DNA of 30,028 bases, taken from NCBI GenBank assembly GCA_045652965.1, contig JAZOLI010000088.1, positions 1-30,028 of the forward strand. The letters are read 5' to 3'. The stretch's first letter is position 1; each line of letters opens with the position of its first letter. Positions 7,047 to 13,529 of the stretch are shown one piece after another. The DNA is from Scatosoma sp045652965. Its GTDB lineage: Bacteria > Bacillota > Clostridia > Christensenellales > Borkfalkiaceae. The notes below the pieces were generated by a model. It did not search any database and had not been told where the DNA came from. It saw only the letters and a list, made by a program, of their open reading frames with translations. A program made the translations under genes and the position numbers.

Positions 7047-7993
7047 TTTTCTTCCGTCAGCTCAAAGCAATTCAAAAGCACGCCGCTTGAATACATCGTC
7101 ACTTGCACTTCCGCTTCCCCGCACGAATATCCCACAGGTACGTTCGCTTTCACCACTTCCCCTTCCTGATAATAAACGTGGTCGAGCCCGTCGATTACGC
7201 CCGTAAAGGTGTCGGAATGGGCAATTTTTAAGCTGTACGTGCCGTCTTCGTTTTTCGTGACGACGCTCACTTTGCCATTCGCCACGGGATAAACGTGGCA
7301 TTCGTCGGTAAAAGACAAAATGCCCGTAGGGGAAAGATTGAGCTCGGTATCCGCAAAATCGTTCACCACGCCCGAAAGGGTAAAATCGGTATAGGTGCGC
7401 ATGTCGGCGTTGCTATTTTTCATGCTACCATCCAGCGCGCGGAAAAAGGTGTTTACAGCGCTACCAGGCATAAACACGTTGGTTAAAAAGATTGCCCCGC
7501 AAAGCGCGCAAGCAAGCGCAAATTCTGCGCCGAGCACGATTCTCACCCGCTTTTCCGCTTTCGTTTCCGCGTTTTTAGCTTCATTCAACGCATACCTGCC
7601 CACATCGTTTAAATCATTTTCGTCTTCAAACGCATATTCGTCGGGGGAAAGGGCGAATTGCTTTTTAAGCGCCTTTTCACGCGCCGAATAAAGGCGCACC
7701 GTGTCGATACGTTCGGGGATTTCCCCAAAATTCAGCTCGCCGATGTTTTCGTTTTCGGCAAAAAGCGCCCCTTGATCGGCATTTTCCATTGCATTTTCCA
7801 CGATCGGCTCTTGCCCCATTTTATCGTTCACCTGCGCGATCACCGATTCTTTGAGATTGGGCGCAGAAGTGGGCACAGGCGCGCTCGTGGGCTCTACCGT
7901 TTCCGTTTTGCGCTTACGGCCACGCTTTTTCACTACGTTCACCGTAGATACGGGGATTTCTAACATTTCGGCATATTCGATTTCTTCGTTCAT
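7019..7993 (-). CDS. spoIVFA: SpoIVFA-like protein with degenerate M23/LytM domain
   Basis: A 324-aa protein, probably the regulator that holds SpoIVFB inactive in the outer forespore membrane. The start at 7993 was chosen because AAGGAG (8006-8001) precedes it; the longer frame from 8152 begins with a Lys/Arg-rich stretch that covers the intergenic hairpin and looks non-coding. Layout: Pro/Glu-rich cytoplasmic N-terminus with a basic patch (KKRGRKRK, 22-29), one transmembrane helix at about 151-174, then a C-terminal domain at about 217-310 with the fold pattern of M23 peptidases (YPVANGKVSVV...LKIAH...GEVVKANVPVGYS). The HxH zinc ligands are missing, as in Bacillus SpoIVFA. The adjacent M50 protease gene is the main support. 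An M23-like protein of other function is possible. Confidence 0.8.
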   Translation of the reverse strand: MNEEIEYAEMLEIPVSTVNVVKKRGRKRKTETVEPTSAPVPTSAPNLKESVIAQVNDKMGQEPIVENAMENADQGALFAENENIGELNFGEIPERIDTVRLYSAREKALKKQFALSPDEYAFEDENDLNDVGRYALNEAKNAETKAEKRVRIVLGAEFALACALCGAIFLTNVFMPGSAVNTFFRALDGSMKNSNADMRTYTDFTLSGVVNDFADTELNLSPTGILSFTDECHVYPVANGKVSVVTKNEDGTYSLKIAHSDTFTGVIDGLDHVYYQEGEVVKANVPVGYSCGEAEVQVTMYSSGVLLNCFELTEENCLAWIEQE

Positions 7994-8000
7994 ACTCGTT

Positions 8001-8029
8001 CTCCTTTTTCGCTTGTGTTTTATTGTATG
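8001..8029 (-). promoter_or_regulatory. Candidate sigmaE promoter and ribosome binding site of spoIVFA
   Basis: On the minus strand CATACAAT (8029-8022) matches the sigmaE -10 consensus exactly. A start about 7 nt downstream would leave a leader of roughly 20 nt containing AAGGAG (8006-8001). A clear -35 element is not visible; its place is occupied by the hairpin at 8037-8060. In Bacillus the spoIVF operon is sigmaE-controlled, which agrees. Confidence 0.55.
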
Positions 8030-8036
8030 AACGAAA

Positions 8037-8060
8037 GCGCGGGCATAGAACTGCCCGCGC
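8037..8060. terminator. GC-rich hairpin between uraA and spoIVFA
   Basis: GCGCGGGCA (8037-8045) pairs with TGCCCGCGC (8052-8060). A long T-rich run follows on the plus side (8063-8083), which is an A tract upstream of the hairpin on the minus strand. It lies 40 bp after the uraA stop and probably insulates uraA from spoIVFA, although its orientation suits plus-strand transcripts better. Confidence 0.55.
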
Positions 8061-8099
8061 CTGTTTGTTTTTTTATTTTTTTGTCGATTTGTGAAAAGC

Positions 8100-9500
8100 T
8101 TATTCCGCTTTTTCTTCCGCTTTGCATTCGCAGCAAGGCGCTTTCTTTTCACGAAGCACGATGTTGAGAATGATACCCAAAATCATGGCAACTGCCGTAG
8201 ATGTTACGACAACAGGTTCGCCTGCAATCGCGAATTGAATTTTCAAACCACCGATACCAGCAACCAAAATTGCCGCCGCGATGAAGATGTTACGGCTAAC
8301 GGTGAAATCAACTTTTTCGTTGATGAGCATCTTAACACCCGAAGAAGCGATGAAGCCATAGAGTACCAACGAAACGCCGCCCGTCACGCAAGCGGGGATC
8401 GTTTGCACCACAACCATGAGCGGAGTGAAGAAACCGAGCGCAATCGTTGCGATACATGCCGTGATGATAACGCGAACGGAAGCAACTTTCGTAACACCGA
8501 CAACTGCAACGTTTTCGCCATACGTCGTGTTTGCGCATCCGCAAAGGATACCGGAAACCGCCGTTGCGATACCGTCGCCCATGAGCGTTCTATCCAAACC
8601 GGGATCTTTCAAAAGATCTTTGTGGATAACGCTGCCAAGATTAAGGTGATCGCCGATATGCTCACAAATGGTCACAAGCGATACGGGCACGAACGCAAGG
8701 AAGATGGTGACAAGTTGTCCCACTTCAAACGCACCGTTGTTCCACTCCAAGAAACCGAAGCAATCGTAGCCGATGAAGCTCGTCACGCCGATGTTCGTGA
8801 AGTTGTTCACAACGGGCGAGAAATCGATAACTTTTGCATAATCCCAACTTGCCGCATAGCCGATACCCGTCCAGATAAGCGCCGTGCCGTAGCCTGCAAG
8901 CATACCGATAACGAAGGGGATAAGCGAAAGCGTTTTGTTGCCATAGTGCGCGGTGAGCGCCGTTGCGAACAACGCTACAAGACCGCAGAAGATATGTATA
9001 AGGTTGTAATTTGCCGCACTAGCCGCCGTGTTTGTAAGGTTGTTTACCGCCGAGCCTGCAAGACCCAAACCGATAACCATAATCACGGGACCAACAACGA
9101 TAGTAGGCAAAAGTTTGAAGAGCCAAGCCGTGCCGAACTTTTTGATAACCAGCGCCACGATAACGTAGATCAAACCTACCATGCCCATACCGATTGCAAG
9201 CGCAAGATAGTTGTTGCCGCCGCCTAAACTAAACGCAACGCCCATCGAAGAAAGGTATGCGAACGAGCTGGACAAGACAACGGGGGATTTCTTCTGGGTG
9301 AAGAAGATATAAATAAGTGTGCCGATACCGGCGGAAATGATCGTTGCGGGGATCGACGTACCGATAATCAAAGGCACGGTGATACAAGCGACGAACATTG
9401 CAAGGATGTGTTGGATAGAAAGGAGCGCCCATTGCGATTTCTTCGCAGGCACTTCGTGCACGTCCAACACGAGATCGTTTTTTGCGACTGTGTTTTCCAT
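8100..9500 (-). CDS. uraA: Uracil/xanthine permease (NCS2 family)
   Basis: Inner-membrane proton symporter for a nucleobase, most likely uracil. It has 466 aa with about 14 hydrophobic segments. NCS2 signatures include the substrate-site region FVPVSLVTICEHIGDH (270-285, Glu280) and NTTYGENVAV (324-333, Glu329), which correspond to the conserved glutamates of UraA. The C-terminus ends in a Cys/Glu/Lys-rich tail (CCECKAEEKAE) not needed for the fold. The ATG at 9500 has AGGAGA (9512-9507) upstream. It follows ricT on the same strand after a 107-bp gap that holds two hairpins. Whether it prefers uracil or xanthine cannot be decided from motifs alone. No PyrR-type leader was recognised. Confidence 0.9.
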   Translation of the reverse strand: MENTVAKNDLVLDVHEVPAKKSQWALLSIQHILAMFVACITVPLIIGTSIPATIISAGIGTLIYIFFTQKKSPVVLSSSFAYLSSMGVAFSLGGGNNYLALAIGMGMVGLIYVIVALVIKKFGTAWLFKLLPTIVVGPVIMVIGLGLAGSAVNNLTNTAASAANYNLIHIFCGLVALFATALTAHYGNKTLSLIPFVIGMLAGYGTALIWTGIGYAASWDYAKVIDFSPVVNNFTNIGVTSFIGYDCFGFLEWNNGAFEVGQLVTIFLAFVPVSLVTICEHIGDHLNLGSVIHKDLLKDPGLDRTLMGDGIATAVSGILCGCANTTYGENVAVVGVTKVASVRVIITACIATIALGFFTPLMVVVQTIPACVTGGVSLVLYGFIASSGVKMLINEKVDFTVSRNIFIAAAILVAGIGGLKIQFAIAGEPVVVTSTAVAMILGIILNIVLREKKAPCCECKAEEKAE

Positions 9501-9531
9501 AAAACATCTCCTGTAAAAATAATATTTTTTT

Positions 9532-9563
9532 ATAAATACCCGCCCTTATCTCGGGTTATTTAT
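9532..9563 (-). terminator. Hairpin upstream of uraA (ricT terminator or uraA attenuator)
   Basis: ATAAATACCCG (9532-9542) pairs with CGGGTTATTTAT (9552-9563) with one bulged base; on the minus strand A/T-rich sequence follows. A second small stem GCACGC/GCGTGC lies at about 9574-9590. Either a weak terminator of the holB-ricT unit or an attenuator for the permease. Confidence 0.5.
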
Positions 9564-9607
9564 CTTCGTTAGCGCACGCGACAAGCGTGCAATTTAGAGA
9601 CAAAGGA

Positions 9608-10477
9608 TTATTCTAACTCTTCTTCGTCTTCTTCGTCGACTTCTTCTTTTGCCGTGGGGGCAGGCTTTTTAAATTTGAGCTCGCTTGCAGGGAATTCTTT
9701 ATAAATCCACCCGCCTGCGCCGTCGTCCTGCTTCACGCGCACGTCCATCTTTAACATATTTAAGCCAACGACCGTTGCTTTTCCATCAGGCGTACCCACT
9801 TCCGAGCCCACCTTAGGTAAGCTTTTCGCCGCTTCCGTATAGTGCTCCATTTCATAGCTCAAACAGCACATAAGCCGACCGCAAAGTCCGCTAATTTTCC
9901 CGGGGTTTAACGAAAGCCCCTGTGCTTTTGCCATGCGCACGCTCACTTTTTTAAATTCGGGCATATTCCCTGCACAACAACAAACTCTGCCGCAGGGCGC
10001 AATGCCGCCTAAATATTTCGTTTCGTCGCGCGTGCCCACTTGGCGAAGCTCGATGCGCGTGTGGAAAGTGCTCGCAAGATCTTTTACGAGCTCTCTAAAA
10101 TCCACGCGGTTTGCGCTCGTGAAATAGAAAGAAATTTTGCTGCCGTCGAACGCATATTCGCAATCAACGAGCTTCATATCCAAACCATGTTCTTGAATTT
10201 TTTGTTTGCAAATTTTAATCGATTGCGGTTTTTTCGCCTCTTGCGCTTCGTAAGTTTCCTTGTCCTTTTGCGTTGCGATGCGCACAATCGGCTTCAAGGG
10301 GGAAACCACTTCGCTTTCGTCAATCTCCTTTTCAGGATACGCCACCCAAGCAAATTCCGTGCCGCGCGCCGTTTCTACAATCACGGGCATGTTCCGCGCG
10401 TACTTCTCTCCCTGTTTGGGGCTGAAATAATAAAGCTTTCCGCCGTTTTTAAATTTAATTCCTACAACTTTTACCAT
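9608..10477 (-). CDS. ricT: RicT/YaaT (PSP1-domain iron-sulfur protein)
   Basis: PSP1-family protein. In Bacillus, RicT (YaaT) works with RicA and RicF as an iron-sulfur complex that stimulates RNase Y-dependent mRNA maturation and the sporulation phosphorelay. The start at 10477 gives 289 aa and begins MVKVVGIKFKNGG, the normal family N-terminus. Seven conserved Cys are visible at 162, 166, 167, 168, 199, 204 and 205 (APCGRVCCC and GLCGRLMCC). The C-terminus is an acidic Glu/Asp tail. It starts 3 bp after the holB stop, so the two are translationally close; the pair holB-yaaT is conserved across Firmicutes. The AAAGGAAAA upstream is a modest ribosome binding site located within the end of holB. 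Confidence 0.93.
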   Translation of the reverse strand: MVKVVGIKFKNGGKLYYFSPKQGEKYARNMPVIVETARGTEFAWVAYPEKEIDESEVVSPLKPIVRIATQKDKETYEAQEAKKPQSIKICKQKIQEHGLDMKLVDCEYAFDGSKISFYFTSANRVDFRELVKDLASTFHTRIELRQVGTRDETKYLGGIAPCGRVCCCAGNMPEFKKVSVRMAKAQGLSLNPGKISGLCGRLMCCLSYEMEHYTEAAKSLPKVGSEVGTPDGKATVVGLNMLKMDVRVKQDDGAGGWIYKEFPASELKFKKPAPTAKEEVDEEDEEELE

Positions 10478-10482
10478 GTTTT

Positions 10483-11472
10483 TTATTTTCCTTTTGCTTG
10501 TACGCTTGCCAAAACGAGCTCCAAGCATTGGGGGAAATAGGCGTTGAACGCGATTTCCTTTTCCGCTTTGGAGATGGCTTCTTGTGCAAAAACGAGCGCA
10601 GGAAGCGAATGATTTTTTACAAGCGTTTGCAAGCGAGCAATTTCCGATTTTAAAGAGATTTGTTTGCTAAGTTTTTCTCCGCCCTTTTTAAGCGTCGCCG
10701 TTTTTAAAAGCAACGCGTCGCGATAAATGATCCTAAGCAAGGAAAGAAGTTCCTTTTTGCGCTTGGTTTCTCCCACTTTCTTTACCACGATAGGCAAGGT
10801 GGCAGGGGTGGATAAGCAAAGCGAAAACGCTTGATCGATCAGCTCTTTATAAGCGCCGCTATCGAGCATGTCCTGCGCTGCGCCGAGCGAGCCGCCCGAT
10901 GCCGCCGCACACAGCTCATAATCGTTCATCTCATACCTGCCCCCATAGTTTCGAGCCAAACAGCTTTCAATTTCCGCCGTTTCAAAGGGGGTGATTTCAA
11001 TCGTTTTCACACGAGAGCGCACGGTTGCAAGCACGGGGTATTCCGTTTGCGCGCCGAGCAAAAACACCACGCCTTCGGGGGGTTCTTCGAGCAATTTTAA
11101 AAGTTTGTTTTGCGCCGCAGGGGTGGCAAAATCAAAGCCTGAAATGACGAACGCTTTTTTTTGCCCTTCCACGGGTTTTAACGTGCTTTCTTCCGTGATG
11201 CGTTCGGCATCTTCCACCATAAACTTTTTTCCATCTTCGGGAAAAAACAAGCAATCGCAAAAGGTTTCGCTTTCGATCAAATCGCTCCGACGTTTTTCTT
11301 GGGGCGTTTTTTCTTCCGAGCAAGAGAAAAAGGGTTTGACAAACGTTTTAAGCGCGCCGCGTAAATTTCTGGCATCGTCAAACAACAAAAGATAGGCATG
11401 CGACAATTCGCCGCGCGCTTCTTCCGTTTTAATCAGCCCGTAGGCACGCGTTTGTTTGAGTAGCGTTTGCAT
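10483..11472 (-). CDS. holB: DNA polymerase III delta' subunit
   Basis: Clamp-loader subunit. Its 329 aa start at 11472, where AAGGAG lies upstream; the longer frame from 11529 would cover the promoter. N-terminal similarity to the DnaX/HolB AAA fold is seen in LSHAYLLLFDD, the helical stretch NKLLKLLEEPPEG and TVRSRVKTIE (sensor-1 region, SRV in place of SRC). There is no Walker A motif, which is normal for many delta' proteins because this subunit does not bind ATP. The place next to ricT supports holB over dnaX. It is transcribed from its own sigmaA promoter in the gap shared with the divergent wzz-like gene. Confidence 0.9.
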   Translation of the reverse strand: MQTLLKQTRAYGLIKTEEARGELSHAYLLLFDDARNLRGALKTFVKPFFSCSEEKTPQEKRRSDLIESETFCDCLFFPEDGKKFMVEDAERITEESTLKPVEGQKKAFVISGFDFATPAAQNKLLKLLEEPPEGVVFLLGAQTEYPVLATVRSRVKTIEITPFETAEIESCLARNYGGRYEMNDYELCAAASGGSLGAAQDMLDSGAYKELIDQAFSLCLSTPATLPIVVKKVGETKRKKELLSLLRIIYRDALLLKTATLKKGGEKLSKQISLKSEIARLQTLVKNHSLPALVFAQEAISKAEKEIAFNAYFPQCLELVLASVQAKGK

Positions 11473-11500
11473 AAACGTCTCCTTTTCACTCGTCCTTTCT

Positions 11501-11529
11501 ATTATAACACACCCCTTTGAAAAAAGCAA
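11501..11529 (-). promoter_or_regulatory. SigmaA promoter of holB-ricT
   Basis: Minus strand: TTGCTT (11529-11524), 17-bp spacer, TATAAT (11506-11501). The predicted leader to the holB ATG is about 20-25 nt and contains AAGGAG. Confidence 0.8.
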
Positions 11530-11608
11530 GCGATAAGAAAGATTTATGTGAAGAGATTTTTTTTGTGTGAAAATTGATAAAATGGGTGTTTTGTCCCTTA
11601 AAAAATGC

Positions 11609-11637
11609 TTTACTTTTTTTGTAATTCATGTTATAAT
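11609..11637 (+). promoter_or_regulatory. Extended -10 promoter of the wzz/BY-kinase pair
   Basis: TTTACT (11609-11614), 17-bp spacer, TATAAT (11632-11637) preceded by TGT, an extended -10. The start codon is at 11683 with GGGGAG upstream. Confidence 0.8.
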
Positions 11638-11682
11638 GTGTGCAGGAATTATAATGAATAAATATATGATCGGGGAGTATTT

Positions 11683-12636
11683 ATGGAAAGAAGCATTAAA
11701 GTGAAGGACGAATTGACGTTAGCCGACCTCGTCGGAATTTTATGGCGCAAGGCGTTCATTTTGGCTCTCGCGCTCGTGATTGGTGTGATTGCAGGTGGAA
11801 TTTTCGGCGTGTTTCAAACGTGGAACGTGCATTATTATGGCACAACGGTTGAGTTTTATATCAACCCCATCAAAGAAAGCAACGCTAGCGAAGACGAAAG
11901 CGTGGACGCGGAAAACAAAACGGATAGCCAATATAGCGTGTACGGCTCTTACGGCAAGCTCGTGATGGAAAGTATGGTTGAGCTTTTAAACTCGGAAAGC
12001 TTTTCCGAAGTGCTTTTGCTTGACGAAGACGGTATGCCTGCAGAGGACATCACAAATTTGCCTACGGAAATTAAAAACCTTATTAAAAAAGTCGAAAAGG
12101 GCGAGGCGGATGCAAATGCTGTTGTAGCCGCTTGGCGCAAGACCAAACATTATCAAAAAGCAATCTCTTTCGTTAGCGCTGCTACGAGCTATTCTTGCGT
12201 AGAAGAAAAAAGTTCCTCTAACAACGAAAACCTTTCAAAGAGCTTTATCGTCGTTAACCTTTCCGTTTTGAACGGAGAGGATCAAGCGGAATTTTTGCTC
12301 GATCGCATCAAAACGCGCGTTCCGGCTTACGTAAAGAAAAACATGTTCAAACCCGATGGCTATGACACGAGCTGTCAACGCATCACCCGTCTCGACGACG
12401 TGAAATTGCTCAACCCCGGTAGCGTGCAATCAACCGCGATTAAATATGCTATCTTGCTCGGCGCGGCAACCTTCCTTGCAGCGTGCGTAGCGGTGATCGT
12501 TGTGGATTATTCGGATAAACGCCTTCGCAATTTTGAACGCACGATGGAACAACTCGGCGTACCCGTGCTCGGCGTTATCCCCACCATTTTAGAACCCCAA
12601 CCTAAAACGCAAACGGATAAGGAGGTGGCACAATGA
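11683..12636 (+). CDS. Wzz/CapA-type polysaccharide chain-length and BY-kinase activator protein
   Basis: Membrane adaptor of polysaccharide copolymerase type 2b systems, which controls polymer length and switches on the cytoplasmic tyrosine kinase. It has 317 aa. A short cytoplasmic N-terminus (LTLADLVGILWRK, the Wzz signature region) is followed by transmembrane helix 1 at about 24-44, a long extracytoplasmic domain (45-250) and helix 2 at about 255-275. The cytoplasmic tail contains GVPVLGVIP, the usual kinase-contact segment. The gene overlaps the next by 4 bp (ATGA), so the two are translationally coupled. No polymerase, flippase or glycosyltransferase cluster surrounds them, so the polymer they serve is unknown. 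Confidence 0.88.
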   Translation: MERSIKVKDELTLADLVGILWRKAFILALALVIGVIAGGIFGVFQTWNVHYYGTTVEFYINPIKESNASEDESVDAENKTDSQYSVYGSYGKLVMESMVELLNSESFSEVLLLDEDGMPAEDITNLPTEIKNLIKKVEKGEADANAVVAAWRKTKHYQKAISFVSAATSYSCVEEKSSSNNENLSKSFIVVNLSVLNGEDQAEFLLDRIKTRVPAYVKKNMFKPDGYDTSCQRITRLDDVKLLNPGSVQSTAIKYAILLGAATFLAACVAVIVVDYSDKRLRNFERTMEQLGVPVLGVIPTILEPQPKTQTDKEVAQ

Positions 12637-13409
12637 GCATTTTTAAGAAAAATGAAGTTTCTGTAAAACGGACGCATCTCTTGTCGAAAAACCTGCCCTT
12701 TGAGGCGGTGGAAGCATTCCGAAGCTTGAAAGCTTCCCTTGCCGTATCTTTGCCTAAAAAAGAAAACGGCGAAGGCGTTGCGCTTTTGATCACGTCCGCT
12801 TGCCCTGAAGCAGGTAAAACCACCGTCTCCGTCAACTTATCGCTCATGCTCGCCGAATCCAACGCGAAAGTGTTGCTCATCGACGCCGACACGCGTAAAG
12901 GTAGAGTGGCTAGATATTTTGAAACCAACGCAAAACCTGGGCTTGTAGATTGCATTTCCGGGCAGGCAACCTTAGAAGAAGTGACGCACGTTTATAACGA
13001 TAAATTCTCTTATATCAACTGCGGCTCGGTGTCCCCTAGACCTTACGAGCTTTTGGAAAGCAACGTGACGAAAAAACTTCTTTCCGAGCTTAAAAAACAA
13101 TATGATTATATCGTGATCGATACCCCGCCCGTGCTCCTTTTGTCGGATGCGCTCGCGCTCATCCCTGAAACGGACGGCGCGGTTGTCGTTTGTCGTCATC
13201 GCTCTTCGCTCGTGAACGATATCGATAAAACTCTTAGCACCTTAAATTTTGCAAAAGCAAACGTTTTGGGCGTTGTCGTAAACGACTATACCCCCATCGA
13301 AAAGGGTCGCAAGAGATACGGTGGATATAACTATTATTATTCCCGCTCGTATGCGTCCTATTATCGCAACGCGGAAGCAGAAGAAGAAGTCGCGACGACC
13401 AAAAAATAA
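12633..13409 (+). CDS. Capsular/exopolysaccharide BY-kinase (CpsD/CapB/YwqD type)
   Basis: Bacterial tyrosine autokinase that works with the preceding membrane adaptor. It has 258 aa. Walker A is SACPEAGKTT (55-64), Walker A' LLIDADT (81-87) and Walker B VIDTPP (161-166). The C-terminal tail (about 226-245, RKRYGGYNYYYSRSYASYYR) is a Tyr cluster of eight tyrosines, the autophosphorylation site in this family. Coding overlaps the upstream gene by 4 bp, and a strong terminator follows. The cognate phosphatase (CpsB/YwqE), often adjacent, is absent from the window. Confidence 0.92.
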   Translation: MSIFKKNEVSVKRTHLLSKNLPFEAVEAFRSLKASLAVSLPKKENGEGVALLITSACPEAGKTTVSVNLSLMLAESNAKVLLIDADTRKGRVARYFETNAKPGLVDCISGQATLEEVTHVYNDKFSYINCGSVSPRPYELLESNVTKKLLSELKKQYDYIVIDTPPVLLLSDALALIPETDGAVVVCRHRSSLVNDIDKTLSTLNFAKANVLGVVVNDYTPIEKGRKRYGGYNYYYSRSYASYYRNAEAEEEVATTKK

Positions 13410-13421
13410 AAACAAAAACGG

Positions 13422-13448
13422 GAAAGCGGGGCGAAAAGCTCCGCTTTT
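13422..13448 (+). terminator. Terminator of the wzz/BY-kinase operon
   Basis: AAAGCGGGGC (13422-13431), GAAAA loop, GCTCCGCTTT (13437-13446) with one G-U pair, then a T run. It separates the kinase from lon. Confidence 0.9.
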
Positions 13449-13529
13449 TTAAATTTTATTTAGCGTGAAGATACCCTTTGCTCATCGCCGCGCCCTTGCT
13501 TCCCTGTTTGAAAAATCTTAAAAACGGGT

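Noticed and set aside
7019..7993. Active M23 peptidase
   Set aside because: The domain pattern is there but the zinc-binding His residues are not; the neighbouring M50 gene makes a SpoIVFA role more likely.
7994..8152. 53-codon N-terminal extension of the spoIVFA-like gene
   Set aside because: Reads through the intergenic hairpin and sigmaE-like box, is Lys/Arg-rich low complexity, and a good ribosome binding site marks the ATG at 7993.
8091..9227. Long plus-strand open frame (378 codons) opposite the uracil permease
   Set aside because: Antisense shadow: its residues are biased to Arg/Asn/His without motifs, it has no ribosome binding site, and the minus strand encodes a clear NCS2 permease.
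10483..11472. Missing Walker A motif in HolB as a sign of decay
   Set aside because: Delta' subunits commonly lack a functional P-loop; the rest of the protein is intact.
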